A stretch of DNA of 64,000 nt from Anaeromassilibacillus senegalensis (lineage in GTDB: Bacteria; Bacillota; Clostridia; Oscillospirales; Acutalibacteraceae), in the NCBI RefSeq assembly GCF_021531715.1, contig NZ_JAFBIT010000001.1:1215941-1279940 (forward strand), written 5' to 3'. The notes beneath the pieces were generated by a model. The model saw only the letters and a program-made list of their open reading frames with translations. It had not been told where the DNA came from and did not search any database. The number at the start of each line of letters is the position of its first letter. The first letter of the stretch is position 1. Positions 7,759 to 16,328 of the stretch are shown piece by piece. The position numbers and the translations under genes were made by a program.

Positions 7759-9165
7759 ATGGGCGGATTTTTTGGCGCGACATCGAAGGACGATTGCGTT
7801 TTTGACCTGTTTTTCGGCATCGATTATCACTCCCACCTCGGCACACGCCGTGCGGGCATGGCGGTTTACAGCGAGGAAACCGGCTTTGACCGGGCCATTC
7901 ACAACATTGAGAACGCTCCGTTCCGGACGAAATTCACATCGGAATCCCAGACGATGCACGGCACCATGGGTATTGGCTGCATTTCCGATTATGAGGCGCA
8001 GCCGATCCTGATGCGCTCTCACCACGGCACCTTCGCTATCACCACGATCGGCAAAATCAACAACGCCGATGAAATCGTGGAAAACATCATTCAGAAGGGC
8101 ACGCATTTCTTTGAAATGCAGAACGGAGAGATCAACCCCACGGAGCTGGTCGCCGCCATCATCAACCAGAAGGAAAACTTTATTGAAGGCATCCGCTACG
8201 CGCAGGAGATCATCGAGGGCTCGCTGAGCATGCTGATTCTCACGCCGCGCGGCATTTACGCAGCGCGCGACAAGCTGGGCCGCACGCCGATTGTTATCGG
8301 CAAAAAGGCGGACGGCTACTGCCTGAGCTTTGAGAGCTTCGCCTATCTGAATCTCGGCTATCAGGATTACCGCGAGCTCGGCCCGGGCGAGGTCGTTGTC
8401 GTCGATACCGACAGCGTGCGCACGCTCGCTGAGCCGGGCAAAAAGATGAAGATCTGCACCTTCCTGTGGATCTACTACGGATATCCGTCCTCGAGCTATG
8501 AGGGCGTCTGTGTCGAGAACATGCGCTACAACTGCGGGCGCGCGCTCGCCCGCCGCGATACCGTGAAGCCGGACATCGTCGCCGGCGTGCCGGATTCCGG
8601 CATCGCCCACGCCATCGGCTACGCAAATGAATCGGGTATTCCGTTCTCGCGCCCGTTCGTCAAGTACACCCCGACATGGCCGCGCTCCTTCATGCCGACG
8701 CACCAGAGCAAGCGCGACCTGATTGCCAAGATGAAGCTGATCCCGGTGCATGACCTGATCGACGGCAAGAGCCTGCTTTTGATCGACGACTCCATCGTGC
8801 GCGGCACGCAGCTGCGCGAGACGACGGAATTCCTCTACGCAAGCGGTGCGAAAGAAGTGCACATCCGCCCTGCCTGCCCGCCGCTGCTCTTCGGCTGCAA
8901 ATATCTGAACTTCTCCCGCTCCACCTCGGAGATGGAACTGATCACGCGCCGCGTGATCCGCGAGCTGGAGGGCTGCGATCCGGACTACGAGACGCTCTGT
9001 GAATACGCCGATCCGGACGGCGAGAAGTATCAAAAGATGGTAGATAAGATCTGCGAGGAGCTGCACTTCACCTCCCTGCGCTACCACCGTCTCGACGACA
9101 TGATCGAATCCGTCGGCATCGATGCGGACAAGCTCTGCACCTACTGCTGGAACGGTAAGGAATAA
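7759..9165 (+). CDS. PurF-like amidophosphoribosyltransferase lacking the glutaminase cysteine
   Basis: A 468-residue protein with the two-domain layout of PurF (glutamine PRPP amidotransferase). Normal PurF starts MCGI, and the Cys after processing is the glutaminase nucleophile. This protein starts MGGFFGA, and the HNGN-type oxyanion segment is replaced by TTIGKINN (residues 95-102). The phosphoribosyltransferase loop is intact (LLLIDDSIVRGTQ, 339-351). Cysteines at 233, 380, 460 and 463 match the four [4Fe-4S] ligands of B. subtilis-type PurF. It is therefore probably PRPP-binding but unable to use glutamine. The start is firm: AAAGGAAG precedes the ATG. A similar cysteine-less subfamily exists in Bacteroides, from memory. 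The P-loop kinase follows 16 bp later. Confidence 0.85.
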   Translation: MGGFFGATSKDDCVFDLFFGIDYHSHLGTRRAGMAVYSEETGFDRAIHNIENAPFRTKFTSESQTMHGTMGIGCISDYEAQPILMRSHHGTFAITTIGKINNADEIVENIIQKGTHFFEMQNGEINPTELVAAIINQKENFIEGIRYAQEIIEGSLSMLILTPRGIYAARDKLGRTPIVIGKKADGYCLSFESFAYLNLGYQDYRELGPGEVVVVDTDSVRTLAEPGKKMKICTFLWIYYGYPSSSYEGVCVENMRYNCGRALARRDTVKPDIVAGVPDSGIAHAIGYANESGIPFSRPFVKYTPTWPRSFMPTHQSKRDLIAKMKLIPVHDLIDGKSLLLIDDSIVRGTQLRETTEFLYASGAKEVHIRPACPPLLFGCKYLNFSRSTSEMELITRRVIRELEGCDPDYETLCEYADPDGEKYQKMVDKICEELHFTSLRYHRLDDMIESVGIDADKLCTYCWNGKE

Positions 9166-9181
9166 GCCGGAAAGGAACGAA

Positions 9182-9667
9182 ATGGCAGAAATCATTCTGA
9201 TCTGCGGCAAAATCTGCAGCGGAAAAGGCTGGTATACCCGGCAGCTCCAGCGCGAAAGGAACGCCGTCGTGCTCTCCTGCGACGAAGTGGAGAACGACCT
9301 GTTCCACCACGAGCTCGGCGACCGCCATGACATAGTTGCGGCGGACATCCGACAGTATCTTTTGAAAAAAGCCGTCGAGATCGTGCGCGCGGGCTGCACC
9401 GTCATCCTCGACTGGGGCTTTTGGAGCCGCACCGACCGCGAAAGCGTCTCCGCTTGCTGCAAAGCCGCTGAAGTCTCTTATGAATGGCACTATGTCGAAA
9501 TTTCAGACGAGGACTGGAAGCGCAATATCGAATCGCGCAACCGCGCCGTCGCCGCCGGTGAGACGACCGACTACGCCGTCGACAGCGGTCTGCTCGAAAA
9601 GCTCCAAGCGCTCTTTGAGCCGCCGACGCGCGACGAGATCGACGTGTGGTTTGTAAATCAAAGATAA
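9182..9667 (+). CDS. Predicted P-loop kinase
   Basis: A 161-residue AAA_33/zeta-toxin-like P-loop protein. The Walker A motif GKICSGKG spans residues 9-16, and a conserved Asp-containing strand VILDWGFWSR lies near residue 80. The length suits small nucleotide, sugar or aminoglycoside-type kinases; the substrate is unknown. The start ATG has GGAAAGGA 4-5 bases before it. It is 16 bp downstream of the PurF-like gene and shares its terminator, so the two are very probably one transcript. No antitoxin-like gene is adjacent, so a toxin role is not supported. Confidence 0.75.
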   Translation: MAEIILICGKICSGKGWYTRQLQRERNAVVLSCDEVENDLFHHELGDRHDIVAADIRQYLLKKAVEIVRAGCTVILDWGFWSRTDRESVSACCKAAEVSYEWHYVEISDEDWKRNIESRNRAVAAGETTDYAVDSGLLEKLQALFEPPTRDEIDVWFVNQR

Positions 9668-9671
9668 ATAC

Positions 9672-9711
9672 AAAAATCGGAACCGGGCAAATCGCCTTGG
9701 TTCCGATTTTT
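9672..9711. terminator. Bidirectional terminator between the kinase and metH
   Basis: AAAAATCGGAACC (9672-9684) and GGTTCCGATTTTT (9699-9711) form a 13 bp perfect stem, with A and T tracts serving both convergent genes. Confidence 0.85.
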
Positions 9712-9718
9712 GCTGTCT

Positions 9719-12139
9719 TTATTCGTTTTCCGCGAACAGCCGCTCGGCGTAGCGCACGCTGCCCATCGCGTCCTTCGAGTAGAAGTCCGCACCGATGGCT
9801 TCGGCGTATTCGGGGTTCAGCACCGCGCCGCCAACCATCACCTTGCAGTCATGTGCGCGTCGAAGCTGGCGGATCGTCTCCTCCATGCTAGGCACCGTCG
9901 TTGTCATCAGTGCTGATAGCCCGACGAGCCGAATATCATGCTCAATGGCCGTCTGCACGATCGTCTCCGGCGGCACATCTTTACCGAGATCGATCACGTC
10001 AAAGCCGTAATTCTCAAGCAGCACCTTGACGATGTTCTTACCGATATCGTGGATGTCGCCCTTGACCGTCGCGAGGATGATACTGCCTTTTTTCTTTTCC
10101 TGAATACCCTTATCGGCGAGATTGGCCTTGATGCGGTTGAAAGCCTCCTTTGCCGCGTCTGCGCTCATCAGAAGCTGCGGCAGAAACACCGTGCCGCGCT
10201 CAAAACCCTGCCCCACCTCATCGAGCGCCGGAATCAGCATGCCGTTGATGATATCGAGCGGCGGGATATCTTTCAGCGCCGCATCGGTCAGCGTACCCGC
10301 CTGCTCGCAGAGACCTTTGACGATCGCGCGGTGGAGCGTCATGTCCTGCACGGGAGCCGCCTGCTGTACGGCGCCTGTTCGGACATCCGGCGCGGCGGCC
10401 GTGTTCGCATACGCCTCAATATACGCCTTACAACCGCTGTCGAGACCCGCCAGCGCACAGAACGCGCGGTATGATTTCATCAGCTCGTCGCTGAGCGGAT
10501 TCACGATGCCGGCGCTCAGACCGCGCTGCATCGCCATCGTGAAGAACGTGCTCGTCAGGATCTCGCGGCGCGGCAGACCGAAGGAAATATTCGAGACGCC
10601 GAGCACCGTGTGCACACCGAGCTTATGGCGGATCGTATCGAGCGCATCGAGTGTGATTTCCGCATTCTGCGCGCCGGTGCTCACGGTCATCGTGAGCGTA
10701 TCAACGAGAATATCGCGGCGGTCGATGCCGTAGCTTTCCGCCGTGCGGATGATCTTCTCCGCAATCTTCACGCGCGCCTCGGCGGTATCGGGAATGCCGT
10801 TTTCATCGAGCGTCAGAGCAACGACCGCCGCGCCGTACTTCTTTACAAGCGGCAGAACCGTATGCAGGGACTCCTCCTTGCCGTTCACCGAATTGACGAG
10901 CGGCTTGCCGTTATAGAGTCGGAGCGCGCGCTCCATGGCCTCAAGGTTCGAGGTGTCGATCTGCAGCGGCGCAGTCGTGACGCTCTGCAGCAGTGTAACC
11001 GCTTCTTCCATCACGGCTGGTTCGTCAATGTCCGGAAGGCCGACGTTTACATCAAGAATATCCGCGCCATGTTCCGTTTGGTTAAGCGCCTCGTCGCAGA
11101 GATAATCGAAATCGCCGCTGCGCAGGGCCTGCTTGAGCCGCGGCTTGCCGGTGGGGTTGATGCGCTCGCCGATCAAAATTGGGCGGTCGCCGAACGTGAC
11201 AGTACACCTGTAAGAAGAAACAACAGTTTTCGCAGGAACATCCCGCTTCGGTACCGGCTTACCGCGGATTGCCTCGCTCAGCAAGCGAATATGCGCCGGG
11301 GTCGTGCCGCAGCAGCCGCCGAGCAGCGCCGCGCCGCTTTCCGCAAAGCGCACCGCGTAATCGCAGAATTCCTCCGGCGCGACCGGATATGACGTTTTGC
11401 CGTCTACCGTAACTGGCAGACCGGCATTCGGATTGATGCAGACGGGCAGCGCCGTGCTCTGCAGCAGGCGCGGCACGAACTGTTCCATCTGCTCCGGACC
11501 GAGGCTGCAGTTCATGCCGACAGCCGCCGCACCGAGGCTCTCCGCGAGCGTCACCGCCGCCTCGATGTCGCCGCCCATCAAAAGGCGGCCGCTTTCATCA
11601 AATGTATACGTCACGACAATGGGCAGGTCGCAGTTTTCCTTCGCCGCCAGCATGGCTGCCTTCACCTCATACGTGTCGCTCATCGTCTCGATGAGGATGA
11701 GGTCGGCGTTGTCGCGCCCGGCGAGGATCATCTCGCGGAACAGATCATAGGCGTCCTCGAAGGAAAGGTCTCCATACGGCTCGAGCAGCTTGCCGGAAGG
11801 ACCGATGTCGAGCGCGACGGCCGTTCTGCCCGCACTTGCCTTGCGCGCGATGCTGAGCGCGGCGGAAATGACCTCCTCCACCGTGTGTCCCGTCTTTTTC
11901 AGCTTCAAGCGGTTCGCGCCGAAGGTGTTGGATTTCAGAATATCGCAGCCCGCGTCCGCATAGGCCGTTTGGATTTCAAGAATCGCCTCGGGATGGCTGA
12001 GATTCCACAGCTCGGGCAGCTCGCCACCCCTCAGACCGCGAGCCTGCAGAAGCGTGCCCATACCGCCGTCAAAGATCACGGCGGATTTTCCGAATTTTTC
12101 GATAACAGGATGCAAATTCAGGACTTCCTTTCTTTTCAT
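9719..12139 (-). CDS. metH: Cobalamin-dependent methionine synthase, without activation domain
   Basis: About 806 residues with three MetH modules. Residues 1-300 are the homocysteine barrel with zinc ligands Cys211, Cys276 and Cys277 (GMNCS, LGGCCGTTP). About 318-570 is the methyltetrahydrofolate barrel beginning ILIGERINPTG. About 600-806 is the cobalamin module, with base-off DxHxxG at 695-700 (GDIHDIG) and GGA near 770. It transfers the methyl group of methyl-THF to homocysteine. The reactivation domain of E. coli MetH is absent and is supplied by the preceding gene. The ATG at 12139 overlaps that gene's stop by 4 bp; a TTG at 12115 with AAAGGAAG upstream is another possible start. Confidence 0.93.
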   Translation of the reverse strand: MKRKEVLNLHPVIEKFGKSAVIFDGGMGTLLQARGLRGGELPELWNLSHPEAILEIQTAYADAGCDILKSNTFGANRLKLKKTGHTVEEVISAALSIARKASAGRTAVALDIGPSGKLLEPYGDLSFEDAYDLFREMILAGRDNADLILIETMSDTYEVKAAMLAAKENCDLPIVVTYTFDESGRLLMGGDIEAAVTLAESLGAAAVGMNCSLGPEQMEQFVPRLLQSTALPVCINPNAGLPVTVDGKTSYPVAPEEFCDYAVRFAESGAALLGGCCGTTPAHIRLLSEAIRGKPVPKRDVPAKTVVSSYRCTVTFGDRPILIGERINPTGKPRLKQALRSGDFDYLCDEALNQTEHGADILDVNVGLPDIDEPAVMEEAVTLLQSVTTAPLQIDTSNLEAMERALRLYNGKPLVNSVNGKEESLHTVLPLVKKYGAAVVALTLDENGIPDTAEARVKIAEKIIRTAESYGIDRRDILVDTLTMTVSTGAQNAEITLDALDTIRHKLGVHTVLGVSNISFGLPRREILTSTFFTMAMQRGLSAGIVNPLSDELMKSYRAFCALAGLDSGCKAYIEAYANTAAAPDVRTGAVQQAAPVQDMTLHRAIVKGLCEQAGTLTDAALKDIPPLDIINGMLIPALDEVGQGFERGTVFLPQLLMSADAAKEAFNRIKANLADKGIQEKKKGSIILATVKGDIHDIGKNIVKVLLENYGFDVIDLGKDVPPETIVQTAIEHDIRLVGLSALMTTTVPSMEETIRQLRRAHDCKVMVGGAVLNPEYAEAIGADFYSKDAMGSVRYAERLFAENE

Positions 12140-12783
12140 GCTCCGCCGCCCTCGCGGAAGGCGCAGTCCGTTTTTGTACAGTTCTGGCATCTGCGGTATG
12201 TGCAGTCCGCCGTATCCGCCACGCCGATGACCGCCGACACCGATTTGACCGGCGTCATCAGGAGCGTGTCTGTCAGCGCAACACCGATGCGCTTCTCGCA
12301 TTCGAGCCGCGCGAAAATTTCCCGCTGGCTCTCAAGCGCAAAATCGCCGTAGCCGGGCGAAAAGCGCGGGCGCAGATACAGGCCTTCCCGAAGCTCGCGC
12401 TCGGCAAGCTCGGCCTGCATTTCGTCGCAGTAGCTCTCAATCAGCGCGCTGCACACCGCGTTTGCGACCGTGCCGCGCGACATGCTGCGCGCGGCGATCT
12501 GCCGTATGCGCCGATCCGCCTGCACGCCGAGCGTCGCCGCAAAAAGATATGCCGCTTTGCAGCCGCGCAGATGATGCGCGAGCTTCTCACTTTCAATGCG
12601 CCAGCCGTCGAGCGTGACCGTATGATCGGTAACCTCAACCGCATAGCGCTTATAGACGCACTTTGGTGTCAGAATATGCAGAAAATCTTCGGCAATTTCC
12701 TCCGCCGTGCGCACCGTCTCCGCGTCGGCGGGTCTGCCGCGAAAGCCGAGGTACCGGAGCACTTCTTTCAGCTTCAATTTCAT
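12136..12783 (-). CDS. Stand-alone methionine synthase activation-domain protein
   Basis: A 215-residue protein related to the vitamin B12-dependent methionine synthase activation domain, which binds SAM and re-methylates inactive cob(II)alamin. The family segment RPRFSPGYGDFALESQREIF (residues about 138-157) and SVSAVIGVAD are visible. The C-terminus carries CQNCTKTDC, a Cys-rich tail seen in stand-alone versions. It sits between metF and metH with a 1-base gap to metF and a 4-base overlap with metH, so translation is probably coupled. It likely restores MetH activity, with an electron donor not encoded here. Confidence 0.85.
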   Translation of the reverse strand: MKLKLKEVLRYLGFRGRPADAETVRTAEEIAEDFLHILTPKCVYKRYAVEVTDHTVTLDGWRIESEKLAHHLRGCKAAYLFAATLGVQADRRIRQIAARSMSRGTVANAVCSALIESYCDEMQAELAERELREGLYLRPRFSPGYGDFALESQREIFARLECEKRIGVALTDTLLMTPVKSVSAVIGVADTADCTYRRCQNCTKTDCAFREGGGA

Positions 12784-12784
12784 A

Positions 12785-13651
12785 TCAATCGATGATCTTC
12801 GAGAGGTTCGTCATGATGCTGCCCGCGATGTCCGGGCGATTCATCGTGTAAATGTGGATATGCGTGACATCGTTTGCAATCAGGTCGATAATCTGCTCGG
12901 TTGCATAGGCAATGCCCGCCTGCTTCATCGCCTCGGGGTGATCGGCAAAGCGGTCGACAATCGCCCGGAAACGCGGCGGCAGTGCCGTTCCGGAAAGACC
13001 GCCGATGCGCTTGATCTGCTTCGCATTCGTGACCGGCATGATGCCCGCGATGACCGGCACATCGACGCCGTGCTTCAAAAGCTTGAACATATAGCTGTAC
13101 AGGATGTTGTTGTCGAAAAACATCTGCGTCGTCAGAAATTCACAGCCGCTCTTCACTTTCCGGCAGACGCCCTCGATATCCGCCTCGCTGTTGTACGATT
13201 CCGGATGTCCCTCCGGATAGCATGCGCCGCCGATGCAGAAATCTCCCTCGCGGCGGATCGCCTCGATCAGGTCGCTCGCGTGCGGGAAGATTTCCGGCGC
13301 GGTCTGCCCTGCAGGAATATCGCCGCGCAGGGCAAGGATATTCTCGATGCCGCTCGCCTTGAAATCCGCAATCGAGCGGCGCAGCTTTTCTTCATCCTGT
13401 CCCACACAGGTCAGATGCGCCAGCGCCGTGACGCCGCTTGTGAGCACTTCCTCCGCAACACGGAGCGTATTGTGTGAATTGCTGCCGCCCGCACCGTAGG
13501 TAACACTCATGAACGACGGCTTATAGGCCGCGATTTCGCGGACGATCTGCTGCGTATTCGCCAGCTCGCTGCCGACCTTCGGCGGGAACAGCTCGCAGGA
13601 AACGGTAACCGTTTTCGATTTCAGAATCTCGGATATTTTCATATCAATCAT
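12785..13651 (-). CDS. metF: Methylenetetrahydrofolate reductase
   Basis: A 288-residue MTHFR family protein, the usual length of bacterial MetF. The family features are visible: CELFPPK near the N-terminus, with the catalytic Glu of that motif, TYGAGGS, ALRGD and the FLTTQMFFD segment. It reduces 5,10-methylene-THF to 5-methyl-THF using FAD, and supplies MetH. The start at 13651 has AAAGGA 5 bases upstream. It is the first gene of the metF / activation domain / metH operon. I looked for a SAM riboswitch in the leader and did not see one; the leader is only about 45 nt. Confidence 0.93.
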   Translation of the reverse strand: MIDMKISEILKSKTVTVSCELFPPKVGSELANTQQIVREIAAYKPSFMSVTYGAGGSNSHNTLRVAEEVLTSGVTALAHLTCVGQDEEKLRRSIADFKASGIENILALRGDIPAGQTAPEIFPHASDLIEAIRREGDFCIGGACYPEGHPESYNSEADIEGVCRKVKSGCEFLTTQMFFDNNILYSYMFKLLKHGVDVPVIAGIMPVTNAKQIKRIGGLSGTALPPRFRAIVDRFADHPEAMKQAGIAYATEQIIDLIANDVTHIHIYTMNRPDIAGSIMTNLSKIID

Positions 13652-13699
13652 CGCTTTCCTTTCTTCAAGCGCTTTTTCCAGTTAGAAACAGTATATTCT

Positions 13700-13728
13700 A
13701 TTGTAGCACATCAAAGCGGAATTGGCAA
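13700..13728 (-). promoter_or_regulatory. Promoter of the metF operon
   Basis: Minus strand: -35 TTGCCA (13723-13728), 17 bp spacer, -10 TACAAT (13700-13705). Confidence 0.7.
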
Positions 13729-13806
13729 TTCGGAATTTTGAAAAATTTATAAATTCCATCGGAATTATAGGCTTTTTGTTTTTCCGTCTCCTGAACCGCG
13801 CAGGGG

Positions 13807-13835
13807 TTGTTTTAGCCCCGGTTCTGTGCTACAAT
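13807..13835 (+). promoter_or_regulatory. Promoter of the PIG-L / P-loop / tsaD operon
   Basis: -35 TTGTTT (13807-13812), 17 bp spacer, -10 TACAAT (13830-13835), 50 bp before the PIG-L start. Confidence 0.65.
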
Positions 13836-13884
13836 ACGGGTAAATCCGCTATATTCCGAAATAATCGAAAGGCAGGCGTTTTAC

Positions 13885-14703
13885 ATGTTGAACCGTCCCC
13901 TGCGCGCCATGATGATCGGCGCGCATCCCGATGACTGCGATATTTCCACCTATTCGATCACGACGCGTCTCGTCAAGGCGGGCTGTATCGTGCGCTTTGT
14001 CTCCATGACGACCGGCAACGCCGGTCACCAGACGATGCGCGGCGAGGAGCTCGTCAACACCCGCGCGAAGGAAGCGCAGGCAAGCGCCGCATACCTCGGC
14101 ATCACTTATGAGATTCTCCCCTTTGACGACGGCCGCCTCACGCCGTCCATTGAGGCGCGCGAAACGCTGATGCGCACAATTCGCCGCTTTGCGCCCGATG
14201 TGATCTTCACAAACCGCGCCTGCGACTATCACCCCGACCACCGCGCGACCGGTCAGCTCGTGCAGGACTGCTCATACCTTCTGGGCGTCCCGGCGATCTG
14301 CCCCGACACGCCGGTTATGCGCACGACGCCGGTCATTCTCTACTGGCACGATCCGTTTACCGATCCAAAGCCCTTCCGTCCCGATTTTGCACGCCCGGCG
14401 GACAACGACCGCGAGGTGCTGTTCAACGTGGAGTGCTGCCATGCCTCCCAGTTCCTCGACTGGCTCCCGTGGGCGGACGACAAGGTGGACCTCGCGGGCA
14501 AAACGCACGAGGAGCGCGTCGCGTTCCTGCGCGGTCAGTTCGACGAAAACCCCGGCGATGTGGATGAGGATGTGCACGTCTGCCTGACCAGACAGTACGG
14601 CAAGGACTTCGCCGACACGGTGCGCTTTGCGGAAAGCTGGCAGGTCAGCGAATACGGCGCCGACGTCACAGACGAGCTGCGGGATCTGCTGATCGGCCTG
14701 TAA
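13885..14703 (+). CDS. PIG-L/LmbE family zinc deacetylase
   Basis: A 272-residue PIG-L fold protein. The AHPDD motif (residues 13-17) supplies zinc ligands and the catalytic Asp, and NRACDYHPDHRATG supplies the third zinc-binding His. Family members remove N-acetyl groups from GlcNAc-containing molecules such as GlcNAc-PI, mycothiol or bacillithiol precursors, or chitooligosaccharides. Nothing nearby fixes the substrate. The start ATG has AAAGGCAGG upstream. It heads an operon with the small P-loop gene and tsaD. Confidence 0.85.
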   Translation: MLNRPLRAMMIGAHPDDCDISTYSITTRLVKAGCIVRFVSMTTGNAGHQTMRGEELVNTRAKEAQASAAYLGITYEILPFDDGRLTPSIEARETLMRTIRRFAPDVIFTNRACDYHPDHRATGQLVQDCSYLLGVPAICPDTPVMRTTPVILYWHDPFTDPKPFRPDFARPADNDREVLFNVECCHASQFLDWLPWADDKVDLAGKTHEERVAFLRGQFDENPGDVDEDVHVCLTRQYGKDFADTVRFAESWQVSEYGADVTDELRDLLIGL

Positions 14704-14735
14704 ACCTGCATCATCAATCGGAGGTGTGTTCCGCC

Positions 14736-15251
14736 ATGCGGATCGCAATTATTGGATACAGCGGCAGCGGAAAATCGACGCTTGCCGCACAACTCGGGCA
14801 AAAGCTTCAGGTGCCGGTGCTGCATCTGGACAGCGTCCACTGGCTGCCCGGCTGGGTGGAACGCCCGCGCGAGGAAGAAAAACAGATCGTGCGCGCCTTC
14901 CTCGACGAGCATGACGCCTGGGTCATCGACGGCAACTATTCGGCGCTTTGGCATGACGAGCGCATGGAAAAGGCCGATCAGATCCTCTTTCTGAACTTCA
15001 ACCGCTTCATCTGCCTGCACCGCGCCGCAAAGCGCGCCCGGGTTTTCAGAGGCAAAACGCGGCCCGATATGGGCAAAGGCTGTCCGGAAAAGATCGATCT
15101 GGAATTTGCGTGGTGGATCCTGCACGACGGGCGCACCGCCAAAATCCGGAACCGTTACCGAAAGCTGAGGGAACTATATCCCGGGAAATTTACGGAAATC
15201 AAGAATCAGAAAGCGCTCTCCGCCTTCACGGCGCGTGCGCTGAACACATAA
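14736..15251 (+). CDS. P-loop NTPase of the adenylate-kinase-like (FlaR-type) family
   Basis: A 171-residue protein with Walker A GYSGSGKS (residues 7-14) and a conserved HLDSVHWLPGW segment (about 30-40). This is typical of proteins annotated as DNA topology modulation protein FlaR or AAA-family ATPase, which look like small-molecule kinases. The ATG at 14736 is chosen because GGAGGT lies at 14720-14725; a GTG at 14724 overlaps that site. It lies between the PIG-L gene and tsaD, 32 and 13 bp from its neighbours. The substrate is unknown. Confidence 0.75.
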   Translation: MRIAIIGYSGSGKSTLAAQLGQKLQVPVLHLDSVHWLPGWVERPREEEKQIVRAFLDEHDAWVIDGNYSALWHDERMEKADQILFLNFNRFICLHRAAKRARVFRGKTRPDMGKGCPEKIDLEFAWWILHDGRTAKIRNRYRKLRELYPGKFTEIKNQKALSAFTARALNT

Positions 15252-15264
15252 GGGAAGCAAAACT

Positions 15265-16275
15265 ATGAAGATTTTAGCCATTGAAAGCTCCTGCGACGAA
15301 ACGGCTGCCGCCGTTGTGGAAAACGGGCGGCGCGTGCTCTCAAGCGTCGTTGCCACGCAGGTGGAGGAACACAAATTATACGGCGGCGTCGTGCCGGAAA
15401 TCGCCTCGCGGCGGCACAGTGAATCGATTGTTGGCGTGGTGCGCGAAGCGCTCGAGCGGGCATCGCTCTCACTCTCCGACCTCGACGCCGTGGCGGTCAC
15501 ATACGCGCCCGGTCTGATCGGCGCTCTGCTTGTCGGCGTCAACTTCGCGAAGGGGCTTTCCCTCTCCGCCAACCTGCCGCTGATCCCGGTGCACCACCTG
15601 CGCAGCCATATCGCTTCAAATTACATCACAAACCCAGAGCTGGAGCCGCCGTTTCTCTGCCTCGTCGTTTCCGGCGGGCACACGCACATCATCGAAGCCA
15701 CGGATTACACGACGCTCCGTATCCTCGGCAAAACGCGCGATGACGCAGCGGGCGAGGCGTTTGACAAGGCCGCGCGCGCGATGGGTATGCCCTATCCCGG
15801 CGGCATCCACATGGACAAGCTCGCTGAATCCGGCAACGACAGAGCCTTCACGCTGCCCCGTCCCACGGTGGACGGCGCACCGCTCGATTTCAGCTTTTCC
15901 GGCCTGAAAACGGCAGTCATCAACATCCTGCACAACGCGAAGCAGAAGGGCGTGGAAATCAACACCGCCGACCTCGCGGCCTCGTACCGCAAAGCGGTTG
16001 TTGACTGCCTCGTGCGCAATTTCCTGCGCGCGGCAGACGAAACCGGACACAAAAAGCTCGTGATCGCGGGCGGCGTTTCGGCGAATGCTTTGCTGCGCCG
16101 CCGTCTGCAGGCAGAATGCGCACGCACAGGACGCACGCTGTACATGCCCGATCTCTCCCTCACCGGCGACAACGCCGCGATGGTCGGCGCACAGGCGTAC
16201 TATGAATACCTCGCCGGACACACCGCCGGCATGGAACTGAACGCCTGCGCCCAGCGCGGTATTGATCTCGGATAA
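15265..16275 (+). CDS. tsaD: tRNA N6-threonylcarbamoyladenosine transferase subunit TsaD
   Basis: A 336-residue TsaD/Kae1 protein, full length. It transfers the threonylcarbamoyl group to A37 of ANN-decoding tRNAs together with TsaB and TsaE. The N-terminus ILAIESSCDETAAAVV is the family signature, and the metal-binding His111 and His115 lie in VHHLRSHIAS. GGVSANALLRRRL near residue 270 is also conserved. No tsaB, tsaE or rimI is adjacent. The start has AAGGGAAG upstream. It ends the PIG-L operon and is followed by a convergent terminator. Confidence 0.96.
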   Translation: MKILAIESSCDETAAAVVENGRRVLSSVVATQVEEHKLYGGVVPEIASRRHSESIVGVVREALERASLSLSDLDAVAVTYAPGLIGALLVGVNFAKGLSLSANLPLIPVHHLRSHIASNYITNPELEPPFLCLVVSGGHTHIIEATDYTTLRILGKTRDDAAGEAFDKAARAMGMPYPGGIHMDKLAESGNDRAFTLPRPTVDGAPLDFSFSGLKTAVINILHNAKQKGVEINTADLAASYRKAVVDCLVRNFLRAADETGHKKLVIAGGVSANALLRRRLQAECARTGRTLYMPDLSLTGDNAAMVGAQAYYEYLAGHTAGMELNACAQRGIDLG

Positions 16276-16288
16276 CCTGCCGAATGCT

Positions 16289-16328
16289 AAAAGCAGCACA
16301 CCTGAAGCAAATCGGGTGTGCTGCTTTT
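16289..16328. terminator. Bidirectional terminator between tsaD and mnmA
   Basis: AAAAGCAGCACACC (16289-16302) pairs perfectly with GGTGTGCTGCTTTT (16315-16328). Confidence 0.85.

Noticed and set aside
9182..9667. Zeta-toxin interpretation of the P-loop kinase
   Set aside because: No antitoxin gene is adjacent, and it is co-transcribed with a PurF-like enzyme.
13652..13884. SAM riboswitch before metF
   Set aside because: The leader between the promoter and metF is too short and no S-box-like conserved elements were seen.
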